DNA of 47,714 nt. Source: JBBPYR01 sp038199755. GTDB lineage: Bacteria; Chloroflexota; Ktedonobacteria; Ktedonobacterales; Ktedonobacteraceae. The translations under genes were made by a program, and so were the position numbers. The stretch is from positions 1 to 47,714 of the forward strand of contig JBBPYR010000240.1 of the NCBI GenBank assembly GCA_038199755.1, read 5' to 3'. Shown piece by piece: positions 33,341 through 41,507 of the stretch (within the stretch, counting starts at the first letter, position 1; the number at the start of each line of letters is the position of its first letter). The notes under the pieces are model-generated. The model saw nothing but the letters and a program-made list of their open reading frames with translations. It was not told where the DNA came from and did no database searches.

Positions 33341-34342
33341 ATGGAACAATCACTACAGACAACATACACACTACAAGAGATTAGCCACATTGCAGATAAA
33401 CACGCGCATGCTACAACCTTCTCCAACTACACAGACAGAAAAGCTAACAATACACTACGTAGAAGGGCCGACGATATACAATCATTCTGTACCTACCTGA
33501 ATATGGTAAACGTTCATATACTACCAGATCAACTACTTAACTCTCCTTCTACCTGGAAAGATGTAACGCATGGTATTGTAGCTGGTTTTGTTGGCTATCT
33601 TGTTCAATCGGGGTACTCTATAGCGACAATCAATGCAAGGCTATCTACAATCAAGGTGTACTGTTCTTTGTCTACTCAATCGGGATACCTAGCTATGGAT
33701 GAGTTAGCAAAGATCAAGCTCGTAAAAGGGTATCAATACAGCGAGGGTAAGCACCTGGACGAGACAAGAGAGGTTTCGCGGGTAGGGGCTAAAAAAGAAG
33801 AGGCTGTATCAATCAATAAAGAACAGGCAGAGCAACTAAAAGCACAACCTGAGACACCACAAGGATACCGAGATAGCTTACTTATGTGTCTCTTGTTAGA
33901 TCACGGTCTACGTTGCGGTGAAGTGGAAGGGCTTAACGTAGAGTCTATTAACTTGGATACAGGCATACTCACCTTTTATAGAGAGAAGGTACAGAAGACA
34001 CAGACACACGAGCTAACTAGAGATACACTACTAGCAGCTAGGAAGTACCTAAATGCTTGTAACCCCTCTGATAAGCTGTTGATGGGTAGTAGGCGGGGTG
34101 GAAAGTTAGAGGGTGCTATGAGCAATAGGGCGATAACCGAGAGAGTAAGAGAGTTGGGTGAGCGAATAGGGCTTAATGGTTTGTCTGCTCATGATTGTCG
34201 GCATTATTGGGCAACATCTGCTATCAAGGGTGGAACAGATATCAAGAGCTTAGAGACTGCTGGCGGCTGGTCCTCTCCTGCTATGCCCCTTCGATATGCA
34301 GAAGCTAGTAAAGTTGCGAACAAAGGGGTAAAGCTAGGGTAG
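33341..34342 (+). CDS. Tyrosine recombinase (phage-integrase family)
   Basis: The 333-residue protein from ATG 33341 (an ATG at 33326 adds five residues) has an N-terminal core-binding domain (SNYTDRKANNTLRRRADDIQ onward) and a catalytic domain with the tetrad parts DHGLRCGEVEGL (first Arg), HDCRHYWATSA (HxxR), GGWSS and YAEAS (Tyr). Lys of the beta-turn is likely in REKVQKTQTHEL. It could resolve multimers or act on a second site. Element 1 therefore carries two unrelated recombinases. The nearby host target is explained by the LSR, not by this enzyme. Confidence 0.9.
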   Translation: MEQSLQTTYTLQEISHIADKHAHATTFSNYTDRKANNTLRRRADDIQSFCTYLNMVNVHILPDQLLNSPSTWKDVTHGIVAGFVGYLVQSGYSIATINARLSTIKVYCSLSTQSGYLAMDELAKIKLVKGYQYSEGKHLDETREVSRVGAKKEEAVSINKEQAEQLKAQPETPQGYRDSLLMCLLLDHGLRCGEVEGLNVESINLDTGILTFYREKVQKTQTHELTRDTLLAARKYLNACNPSDKLLMGSRRGGKLEGAMSNRAITERVRELGERIGLNGLSAHDCRHYWATSAIKGGTDIKSLETAGGWSSPAMPLRYAEASKVANKGVKLG

Positions 34343-34465
34343 TACGCAATATTGTACAGACTTCATAATTGCTTATATTAGCACTACTATATCGAATTAA
34401 ATATGATATGCTTATGGAGTAAGGTAAATTAATTCCACCGAACGTAAAAGAGAAGGAGTGAGGGC

Positions 34466-34693
34466 ATGAGAGAATTGCCAATGAAGGCGGCTGCAAGGTC
34501 TACTAATGTTCCCTACGGTACGCTACAGTATTGGGTACGTTGCAAGCGCGTAAGTACAAGGAAAATGAATGGCCTAGTACTGGTGCGGTTGAGTGATATA
34601 GCGGCAATTAAAGCAGAGTATGTACCTGGGAGAGTTGGCAAGCGGAAAGGATACAGTGTGAAGAACAGGAGCGCAAAAGATGGAAGGCCGTAA
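34466..34693 (+). CDS. Small HTH DNA-binding protein
   Basis: The 75-residue basic product begins MRELPMKAAARSTNVPYGTL after GAAGGAGTGAGGGC. The segment AAARSTNVPYGTLQYWVRCKR VSTRKMNGLVLVRLSDIAAIK has the layout of an HTH_17/MerR-like excisionase domain, then a basic tail (GRVGKRKGYSVKNRSAKDGRP). It is probably a regulator or directionality factor for element 1. It is close to the tyrosine recombinase on the same strand. Confidence 0.65.
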   Translation: MRELPMKAAARSTNVPYGTLQYWVRCKRVSTRKMNGLVLVRLSDIAAIKAEYVPGRVGKRKGYSVKNRSAKDGRP

Positions 34694-34715
34694 AGTGGTC
34701 TAATGAAAGGTTTTA

Positions 34716-34835
34716 ATGAACAAAGAGATTGATATTGAGACACGACAGCTAGAACTTTTGATTTTAAGGCTTGAAAAATTAGAGAAGGCGATTGATAAGC
34801 ACTTTGATGATTTGATAGCCGCTTTGGGTAAGTAG
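34716..34835 (+). CDS. 39-residue coiled-coil peptide
   Basis: An ATG at 34716 after AAAGG opens a 39-codon frame: it begins MNKEIDIETRQLELLILRLE, continues with further Leu/Glu/Lys heptads, and ends LIAALGK. Leucine spacing suggests a short coiled coil. Being short, it is only a candidate gene, supported by the ribosome site and element context. Confidence 0.4.
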   Translation: MNKEIDIETRQLELLILRLEKLEKAIDKHFDDLIAALGK

Positions 34836-34936
34836 AGAAGCAACACAAAAGAATATAGGCACAAAATAGAACCCTGGACTGAATGAAGCTGTCTAGGGTT
34901 TTTAGTACATAAGTAAGAATAGGTAAGTAAAACATA

Positions 34937-36796
34937 ATGACAGATGAAAAAAGCAGTATTGACCACAAGGAACAGGCTGTTAACGAACTATTGAATGCAT
35001 CGAATTTACCAGGAGTCAGAGTAACGAATAGACCTTTGCGCGATATGGTAGATAGCACATTGAAAATTCTTGAGGATGCTAACAATAAGGTTACCGCCGA
35101 CAATGTATCAGACCAGATTTTTGTAAATATTGGTATGCTGTGTAGGATTGTCTTGAAGGGAGAGGATAAAGAGAAAGTGCCAACCATAGAGTTTATTAAT
35201 GAGACACATCTTAAAGGGAGACTTACACGCGTTGCCAACTTCATCAAGATTACACCAACAGGCACACCGCATCATGTTTCACCACCTGTAGAGATTGTAG
35301 CGGATATTCTAGCTATGGGTGCTTGGAATTTCCCCGAACTAGAAGCTATTGTTGAGTTCCCTATTATTCGTGCAGATGGTTCGCTCTTAGATATACCAGG
35401 GTACGACAGCTCAACTAGACTTTACTACCTTCCTAGCTCTGATCTAAATATACCTACTATACCAGTGTTCCCGAATGAGGAAGATGTACGATGGGCTTTA
35501 GAGCTAATCAATGAGTGTATAGGTGAATTCCCGTTTCAAGATGAGGCTAGTTATGCGAATACTATAGGATTGCTTTTAACACCACTGATAAGACATGCAA
35601 TACGGGGGCAAGTACCTCTAGCTCTACTGGATGCCACGTCGCCAGGTACGGGTAAAAGTCTTCTTTCCGAAATTGTCTCTATGGTAGCAACAGGTAGAAT
35701 GGCGGCGATGATGACAGCCCCCTTTGAGGAAGATGAGTGGAGAAAGAAGATATTCTCTACGTTACTGGGGGGGAGTACAATTGTAGTCATTGACAACATT
35801 AAATATGCGATAAGCTCTACAGCATTAGAGAGTGCGCTTACTTGTGGTTTTGTCACTGATCGCATACTAGGTCTATCTAAGAACGTGACCATTAAGCAAA
35901 GGGCTACTTGGATGGCTTCGGGTAACAATATACAGATAGTGGGGGATATGAAAAGGCGTTGCTATACTATTCGTCTTGATGCAAAGATTGCTAAGCCCTG
36001 GACACGTGATGGTTTTAAGATTGACCTTTCAGACTGGCTTCCTGAACATCGTGGAGAAATGATAGCAGCACTCTTGACACTAGCACGATCTTGGTACGCA
36101 AACGGGGGGAAACAAGTGCAGGTACACACACTAGGTAACTTTGAGAAATGGGCAAAAACAGTAGGCTCTATTCTCAGTAATGCAGGGGTTAAAGGCTTTC
36201 TGGATAACTTAGATGGGCTACAGGAACAGGCGAGTGAAGGTGATTATGAGTGGGCCGCGTTCTTATTAGCCTTACACGAGTTTTCTGAGGGGCGTGAATT
36301 CCTAGCTAAGGCCGTTGTGTCTCAGGTACTAGAAGAAGAAAAAGAACGATGCGGATTACTCTATGATGCATTACCTAGTGAGATTTCCAACACACACAAA
36401 TGGAGTGGAAGCAGGAACGTAGGAAATGCTATAGCAAAGTACGAAAATAAGCGTTTCAATGAGACTGATATACACTTAGAACGCGGGGGAACAGACAAGA
36501 GGTCGGGGGCTGTCAAGTGGAAGGTAGTAGGAGTGCAGGTTAGCCCCGATGAAACATGCGACCCGTCAAGCCAGTCTACAGGCCATTCTATAGCTTCCTC
36601 GCAGGTTATGCAGGTTAGTTTACCTTCCAATAGAGTAAAAAATAGTTATTCTTATAGTTCCCCTTCCTCAATCGGTAAAAATAGGGATGCAGCGACCGTA
36701 AGTAAACCTGCTAAACCTGCTAACCTGCAAAACAGTGAGACTAAGATCGGACCGCTAGACAACAGGTGGGAAACAACAGAAGGACACCCCTTTTAA
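34937..36796 (+). CDS. AAA-type ATPase / replicative helicase-like protein
   Basis: The 619-residue protein has an N-terminal domain of about 230 residues and a P-loop ATPase core: Walker A TSPGTGKSLLSE, Walker B-like STIVVIDNIKYA, and sensor-like ATWMASGNNIQIVGDMKRRC with an Arg finger candidate. The linker and C-terminal tail are polar and Ser/Pro-rich (from about 540). It resembles the DNA-primase/helicase-type or DUF927-like ATPases of plasmids and satellites, which unwind DNA for replication. No primase domain is clear. It is the likeliest replication protein of element 1. Confidence 0.75.
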   Translation: MTDEKSSIDHKEQAVNELLNASNLPGVRVTNRPLRDMVDSTLKILEDANNKVTADNVSDQIFVNIGMLCRIVLKGEDKEKVPTIEFINETHLKGRLTRVANFIKITPTGTPHHVSPPVEIVADILAMGAWNFPELEAIVEFPIIRADGSLLDIPGYDSSTRLYYLPSSDLNIPTIPVFPNEEDVRWALELINECIGEFPFQDEASYANTIGLLLTPLIRHAIRGQVPLALLDATSPGTGKSLLSEIVSMVATGRMAAMMTAPFEEDEWRKKIFSTLLGGSTIVVIDNIKYAISSTALESALTCGFVTDRILGLSKNVTIKQRATWMASGNNIQIVGDMKRRCYTIRLDAKIAKPWTRDGFKIDLSDWLPEHRGEMIAALLTLARSWYANGGKQVQVHTLGNFEKWAKTVGSILSNAGVKGFLDNLDGLQEQASEGDYEWAAFLLALHEFSEGREFLAKAVVSQVLEEEKERCGLLYDALPSEISNTHKWSGSRNVGNAIAKYENKRFNETDIHLERGGTDKRSGAVKWKVVGVQVSPDETCDPSSQSTGHSIASSQVMQVSLPSNRVKNSYSYSSPSSIGKNRDAATVSKPAKPANLQNSETKIGPLDNRWETTEGHPF

Positions 36797-36807
36797 AGCG
36801 ATAGCCC

Positions 36808-36827
36808 TGTTCATTCTCAATCGGGTA
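36808..36827 (-). repeat. Dispersed repeat copy (minus strand), TACCCGATTGAGAATGAACA
   Basis: Just after the ATPase stop, in a gap of 66 bases before the Cys-rich gene. One base different from the copy at 33205-33224. Confidence 0.7.
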
Positions 36828-36862
36828 ACAACTATTCTGTAGTACAAAAGGATATAAACATA

Positions 36863-37057
36863 ATGGTTTCGTACAACACGCCACTAGAACCATGCTCCTG
36901 CTGTAACAAGGGCATCGAGGGCGCACATATAGCTTGGGTACTCCCTACTGGAACGCTACGTATGCATTTGAAATGTGCAAGAAATATGAGTGCTGGCATT
37001 TATAACAATGTTTGTAAACTGCGCGATGCTACTCTCCACTCCACTTACACGGATTAA
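36863..37057 (+). CDS. Small Cys-rich zinc-binding-like protein 1
   Basis: The 64-residue product (AAAAGGA upstream) has the pattern PCSCCNKGIEGAHIAWVLPT then MHLKCARNMSAGIYNNV: a CxxC pair and an HxxC pair about 24 residues apart, as in a LIM/treble-clef-type zinc site. Similar patterns recur at 37080 and 38428. No family name can be given. It may regulate element genes. Confidence 0.6.
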   Translation: MVSYNTPLEPCSCCNKGIEGAHIAWVLPTGTLRMHLKCARNMSAGIYNNVCKLRDATLHSTYTD

Positions 37058-37079
37058 TAAAGTAAAGGACACTAATAAG

Positions 37080-37298
37080 ATGATTTCAGACAACTGCACA
37101 AACAAACCCTGTTCCATATGTGGGTATCGTATCAGTGAAGAAAAACACATTCGTTGGCTTGCTGGTGATATGGTTCTCCTACTCCATGTTGATTGTGCTT
37201 CTAGGCTCTCTGGTGGGATTTTTAGGGAAGTGCGTAAAGTCAAAGAGGAACAAGAAGAGGAACGTTTAGAAAGACTTACTAATCAGCACCCATTCTAG
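37080..37298 (+). CDS. Small Cys-rich zinc-binding-like protein 2
   Basis: The 72-residue product (AAAGGACAC upstream) reads PCSICGYRISEEKHIRWLAG then LLHVDCASRLSGGIF and a charged helical tail. It shares the CxxC ... HxxC layout and the (A/L)SGGI(F/Y) ending with the protein before it, 22 bases away, so the two are likely paralogues. Confidence 0.62.
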   Translation: MISDNCTNKPCSICGYRISEEKHIRWLAGDMVLLLHVDCASRLSGGIFREVRKVKEEQEEERLERLTNQHPF

Positions 37299-37355
37299 TG
37301 ACTAAAGATAAGGGGGGTGTCCTAGACGTGATGCTCCCCGATAAGGATTAACAAA

Positions 37356-38423
37356 ATGACATTTAGCGCACCAAAGACAAACGGTACAGTCTCGACTAGT
37401 ATCATACACGCGCAAGATTTTAACCAGTTCCTACAAGCATTAACGGGTGTAATGACCGATCAGGCTTTCACTCTTGCCTATCAACCCTCAGCATCAGGTA
37501 GTACCCCAATAATTACTATCATCGGCAATGGCAACGCCCCATACGTACAGATGATGGATACTAGCAGTGTCAGTAAGTTTCTCGTAGATAGCAACGGAAA
37601 TATTACTGGGGCGGGTACTCTTACTATGCTTAATAATCAAGGCATCTATCTACAGGATACGGGAAATGTAAGCCGACTCTTCGCAAAACTTCTAGCAGCA
37701 GATAACGACATTCACCTCTATACGAATAGCGCACACGGCAACCTGAAAATCACTAAGGCTGACGCATCAGGGGATATTGCTATCTTCAATGATACTGCTT
37801 CTACAATTTTTAACAAGGGAATTACTGTTAATAATAATCCTGGTATCTTCAACGCGGGACTGTCAATAAGCCCTGGCAATGCTTCTGCACCTTCTACTAT
37901 TACTGTAGGCGTCTCACTAGGGATAAAAAACAACTCAGGAACAAAGCTAGCTGAGGTAAAGAGTGATGGTAAATTCGTCATTAGCGGTTCAACATACTAC
38001 ACTACCCCTGCATCCCCTTCTCTGACGGGTAGTGGTTCGTTTGACGGGTTTGATATTGCAGAGGTAATACAGCTTGACGGTGGCTATCCTAGTGGTTCAG
38101 TAGTATGTCCAGGACCTAACGATATGTACACCCTTTGTAGGCATGATAATTGTCCTATGGCTTCTGTTATTAGCTCTACCCCTGGCGTCTGTCTTGGCTC
38201 CCCCGATGAAGAAAACAACGTACTTCCTCTAGCTCTTATAGGAAGAGTAAACGTCAAGACTGCTGTAGATATGACATACCGTACGCCTGTAGTTTCGGAT
38301 GGGAGAGGTGGAGTAAGGCCAGTGCTCAAGGATGAGATAGGTAACATGCTCGGCTTTACGTTAAATAGCACAAATCAAGGTATGGTTGGTATTCAATTAA
38401 GATCAATGAGCGTGAGGGGTTAA
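37356..38423 (+). CDS. Tail-fibre-like protein with GDVV...VISTxPG...LxGRV C-terminal domain
   Basis: The 355-residue product is rich in Asn, Thr, Ser and Gly with beta-type repeats (SKFLVDSNGNITGAGTLTM, GNLKITKADASGDIAIFN) like phage tail or receptor-binding fibres. The C-terminal part (FDIAEVIQLDGGYPSGSVVC, ASVISSTPGVCLGS, LPLALIGRVNVK) is the domain seen in many tail fibre and surface proteins (GVISTxPG, LxGRVxVK) and resembles peptidase-G2-type chaperone tips. No signal peptide is seen. It is the only clear virion-type hint in element 1. Confidence 0.62.
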   Translation: MTFSAPKTNGTVSTSIIHAQDFNQFLQALTGVMTDQAFTLAYQPSASGSTPIITIIGNGNAPYVQMMDTSSVSKFLVDSNGNITGAGTLTMLNNQGIYLQDTGNVSRLFAKLLAADNDIHLYTNSAHGNLKITKADASGDIAIFNDTASTIFNKGITVNNNPGIFNAGLSISPGNASAPSTITVGVSLGIKNNSGTKLAEVKSDGKFVISGSTYYTTPASPSLTGSGSFDGFDIAEVIQLDGGYPSGSVVCPGPNDMYTLCRHDNCPMASVISSTPGVCLGSPDEENNVLPLALIGRVNVKTAVDMTYRTPVVSDGRGGVRPVLKDEIGNMLGFTLNSTNQGMVGIQLRSMSVRG

Positions 38424-38427
38424 GATA

Positions 38428-38658
38428 ATGGATTTGCCAGAAGGTAAAGAGATTATGTGTATGGTATGCAATCAGTCCTTAGCATTTCCCTATCTTATTA
38501 TCTGTACAGGAAAGTGGGTTCATGAGGGTTGTAGTGTGCATGTTAAGCCTATATTCCTAGAAGGTGCTCGTAAGATTGAACGGCCTAGAACAAAGTATCC
38601 AGACTCTAACCGCGGAACATACAGGACAAAATCAATACCATACCCAAGGGAAAAGTAA
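38428..38658 (+). CDS. Small Cys-rich zinc-binding-like protein 3
   Basis: The 76-residue product starts 4 bases after the fibre gene stop. It reads IMCMVCNQSLAFPYLIICTG then WVHEGCSVHVKPIF, a CxxC with HxxC pair as in the two proteins upstream, but with a basic tail (RTKSIPYPREK). It may be a third member of the same small family. Confidence 0.55.
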   Translation: MDLPEGKEIMCMVCNQSLAFPYLIICTGKWVHEGCSVHVKPIFLEGARKIERPRTKYPDSNRGTYRTKSIPYPREK

Positions 38659-38892
38659 CCCACTCAGCAGATAAGGTTAGTTGAAGGAAAAATCACCCAG
38701 TAACGGTAATTTTTATGGGTTGTAGATTAGCCTCTAGTGTGGTTTCATAAGATAAAATAAATTTAGTAAAAACGGGGTTTAAGTTCACACCTTATTCCCC
38801 GCATCACACCTAAACTAACGTAGGATATGACCCATACAGTTTAGCAAAATAAATGGGCATCTCCTAACAAGTAGTACAAAAGGAGTTTTAAC

Positions 38893-39411
38893 ATGGCAGC
38901 TAACACAGTTAAAGTCAAAGCAAAAATCAAAGACGGTTCATTCTGGATTATTCTCATAGCAGTCGTCGTCTACGTGTTGATGATATTGGCCTTTGCCTTG
39001 CAGACGATGGAACTAGTAAACTGGTTAATGCCTACAAATTTATTCATGAGGGTAGCAACTGTATTCTCGTTCGACGGGTGCGCGGCATTGTGGGCTGCTC
39101 TCAAGCTGTTCTATAAATTCAACCGCGTTCGCTCTAAAACTATTGTCACAGGCTTATGGTACACGTCATTCGGCCTAGCTACCATAGCTTCAATAATCCA
39201 ACTTTACCTAAGCTCTACTACCCGCCTTGATTTCACCGTTGACCCTGGCATTATCAGCGTTGCCTATGTTACTGTTATCGTGGCAATGACTGTCAATATC
39301 ATAGCCTTAACCTTCTTCCTTAGCATGGAGTACGAGGCATATCACCCATCGATTACTGTTGAAGAAGAGGAAATGCAACAAGAGACAAAAGAATTAGCAG
39401 GAGCTTTTTAA
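38893..39411 (+). CDS. Four-helix membrane protein
   Basis: The 172-residue product (AAAGGAG upstream) has four hydrophobic helices (about 20-40, 55-75, 90-110, 125-150) between a basic N-terminus (MAANTVKVKAKIKDGSFWII) and an acidic tail (EEEEMQQETKELAGAF). No family is recognised. It could be an exclusion, holin-like or transfer-associated protein; the charge pattern gives no choice. Confidence 0.62.
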   Translation: MAANTVKVKAKIKDGSFWIILIAVVVYVLMILAFALQTMELVNWLMPTNLFMRVATVFSFDGCAALWAALKLFYKFNRVRSKTIVTGLWYTSFGLATIASIIQLYLSSTTRLDFTVDPGIISVAYVTVIVAMTVNIIALTFFLSMEYEAYHPSITVEEEEMQQETKELAGAF

Positions 39412-39455
39412 CTGGCTCATTTGTTCGAGAGGTAAGGCAATTTGAGCAGGTAGAA

Positions 39456-39938
39456 ATGGGAGCTAGTGGGGTGATTTCTACTCTATTAGCTTCAACCATA
39501 GAGCCTCAAAACAGTGTCAAAAATAAAAATATCACGAAAGTTACAGAACAGCCACTAGAGCCAATTAACGAAGAGAAAAAACCTATCAAAAAACCTACCA
39601 GAAAACCTATCACAGACGACTTACCAACATACAAAAAGAACAAGGTCGGTAGAGTGAGAACAGACGAACGTGTGAAGCGAGAAGTGTTCTTTTACCTCTT
39701 TGCTACAGATCACTTTGATAGGTTTCTTAGTACCTGGATGGTGAATTATTACAAAAGGCACTACATCAAAAAGGATGGTAGATCACATGACAAGTACCTC
39801 ATCTGGAAGAAAGAATACAGACAGCAATACACATCAACAGAGAGAAAAGATATTCCTAGTAAAGTTGCCACCTACCAAAGAACTAGAACCTCTGGACATG
39901 ATAGGCGCGTACTTACATTTCGAGAAAGAGGTAATTAG
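39456..39938 (+). CDS. Basic hypothetical protein of element 1
   Basis: The 160-residue product (AGGTAGAAATGGG start region) has a Lys/Pro-rich linker (EEKKPIKKPTRKPITDDLPTY) and then a basic, aromatic domain (EVFFYLFATDHFDRFLSTWM, YYKRHYIKKDGRSHDKYLIW). Its last third runs into the overlapping frame at 39775-40116, which reads as a more natural protein. So the true product may be a frameshifted fusion of the two. It may be a DNA-binding protein; that is inference. Confidence 0.5.
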   Translation: MGASGVISTLLASTIEPQNSVKNKNITKVTEQPLEPINEEKKPIKKPTRKPITDDLPTYKKNKVGRVRTDERVKREVFFYLFATDHFDRFLSTWMVNYYKRHYIKKDGRSHDKYLIWKKEYRQQYTSTERKDIPSKVATYQRTRTSGHDRRVLTFRERGN

Positions 39939-40116
39939 CGTAGAGGAAGCAGAGCATGACGACTGGAAAGCCTTTATATCCCGTTTTGTAAAGCTAGAGG
40001 GGGATGATACCGATGTCTGGACACTACAAGATAGATGTGATTTCCTCAACTACTTATTCAACGAGACTGATGTGCTAAAACCTGATATACTAGTGCCTCT
40101 CATAAAACAGAAGTAG
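39775..40116 (+). CDS. Overlapping acidic reading frame, possible frameshift partner
   Basis: The frame is one base over from 39456-39938. From about 39850 it reads LPPTKELEPLDMIGAYLHFE, EVISVEEAEHDDWKAFISRF and TDVWTLQDRCDFLNYLF, a natural acidic sequence, while the first part (MVDHMTSTSSGRKN) looks like shadow. Either it is a separate gene with a late start near 39898, or one gene is split by a frameshift near 39850. Confidence 0.4.
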   Translation: MVDHMTSTSSGRKNTDSNTHQQREKIFLVKLPPTKELEPLDMIGAYLHFEKEVISVEEAEHDDWKAFISRFVKLEGDDTDVWTLQDRCDFLNYLFNETDVLKPDILVPLIKQK

Positions 40117-40176
40117 TAGAGTAAAGTAATTAGGGGTAGGTCTAATACTACAGGCTTACCCTTTTCCTCTTTTAAT

Positions 40177-40732
40177 TTACACTTCTGCTCCACCAAAGTA
40201 AAAGGATGTAACACCGTCTAAGGGAATAGCTCCTATACGTAAAGCTCCTGAATGATGAATAGTAATAGTTTGTACATCTGTTACGCATTGGTAGGAGCCG
40301 TACATCTCTATAACATTGTCTTGGGTATCGTTGACAGTAAACATCATTGCGCCGTTAGTATCAATGCATTTCCACTCGATTACCCAAGGGTTAGTCATAT
40401 AAAGCGTGTTTGTTACTTCTACGTTTTGACTATCCCCCTCATAAAAGCCTGAACTATTAGACATGAATAATACTTGTAGGTACTGTACTAGGGATGGGCT
40501 TGGGTGTCGGGGTTGGTGGAATACGGGTAGGGGTTGGAGTAGGGGGTATGGGTATAGGTGTCGGAGTAGCAGGTATAGATGTGGCAGTAGGTTGTATACT
40601 AGCACCACTTGTAGCAGCATTTGACTTATAGGTGTTTGATGGTATATTGGCGATGGTACATAATAAAAGAGCTACAATGATAACGAGAACGGCGATATTC
40701 TTCCGCACAATCTTCCTCCTGGTACTAAACAT
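40177..40732 (-). pseudogene. Signal-anchored proline-rich surface protein, split in two frames
   Basis: The 5' frame (40732-40457) encodes a membrane anchor (NIAVLVIIVALLLCTIA) and a long Thr-Pro repeat (PTPTPIPIPPTPTPTRIPPT...) ending SIIHV. The next frame (40464-40177) begins at an ATG overlapping that stop by eight bases and gives a beta-type domain (GFYEGDSQNVEVTNTLYMTN, IHHSGALRIGAIPLDGVTSF). Anchor, linker, domain is a common plan for surface proteins, also seen in the gene at 44906-45751. So one frameshifted gene is likely, though coupled translation is possible. Confidence 0.5.
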
Positions 40733-41016
40733 AAGTCCTCTTCTTCACAGTATATGCATTAAATGAAACTGTATATGCCGATTGAAGAAGAGAGAGGTAA
40801 CAATACGTAAGAGCCTGAACCCTTCTCAATGCTATAAAATAAATCCTAAATCAGCACCAGCTATACCCCCTGAAATTCTCAAAACCCCACGCTCAATATT
40901 TCACGTCAGAGGGCCTTTGCTTTTCAGACCAGTGATTATACCTCTTTCATCTGTAAGGCCACTTCTACCCCCTATATCGCATGTTTGCAGCCTGTGAAGT
41001 AGTAGGTTAAAGTAGA
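40733..41016. other. Intergenic region, element 1
   Basis: About 280 bases with one repeat copy (CCGATTGA at 40778-40785) and only weak short frames. No RNA gene seen. Confidence 0.35.
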
Positions 41017-41259
41017 CTACTCTTCTTTATCTTTGGGCAATCCCCTTTCATCCTCAATCGGGTTAGTTGTCTGATGTCTTTTCTTCTTCTGTTTCTCTAT
41101 GAAGATATTCAAGTCCCTACGGCTAATCCTATAACCCCTTGTACCTATCGGAATAGAAGAAAGCTCACCACTATTTACCCAGTTTCTCACCGTTCGTATA
41201 TGCACCTTCATTATGCTGGCTACTTCATCGGCTGTGAGCATTTCATCATCCTGTTGCAT
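41017..41259 (-). CDS. Excisionase-like HTH protein
   Basis: The 80-residue product reads MLTADEVASIMKVHIRTVRN then WVNSGELSSIPIGTRGYRIS and DLNIFIEKQKKK, the usual HTH_17/excisionase pattern. It is a small regulator near the recombinase and the best directionality-factor candidate in element 1 besides the gene at 34466. It is transcribed away from the LSR. The 3' end carries a copy of the dispersed repeat (41045-41064). Confidence 0.72.
   Translation of the reverse strand: MQQDDEMLTADEVASIMKVHIRTVRNWVNSGELSSIPIGTRGYRISRRDLNIFIEKQKKKRHQTTNPIEDERGLPKDKEE
41045..41064 (-). repeat. Dispersed repeat copy (minus strand), AACCCGATTGAGGATGAAAG
   Basis: Inside the last codons of the excisionase-like gene (NPIEDERG). 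Shares ACCCGATTGAGGATGAA with the copy at 33205-33224. Confidence 0.7.
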
Positions 41260-41507
41260 CGGTTTTACTCCATACAGTTTAGGTATATTGTATCTTTGTT
41301 ATCCTCTCATGTCAATTAACCGCCTTATACACACTCTATGTTACTAAAGTTATGTTGTTATCATTATAGCACTTGCAAATTATCTAAATGTTCGTGTATA
41401 CTTCCCTATGATCGTTGTTTCCATAAGATTGTAGCATACGCATGTGGAGTAAAGGTTATCCTTTATTCCGTCAACAATACATTCAGTGCCAATAAAGGAG
41501 TAGAGCT

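Noticed and set aside
34513..35265. Minus-strand 250-residue frame over the start of the ATPase
   Set aside because: Antisense to two supported genes; hydrophobic, repetitive and without a ribosome site.
36863..37298. Toxin-antitoxin pair
   Set aside because: The two small proteins resemble each other (CxxC...HxxC), which fits paralogues rather than a toxin and its antidote.
40782..40997. 71-residue plus-strand frame
   Set aside because: No ribosome site and basic low-quality sequence; it only overlaps a repeat copy.
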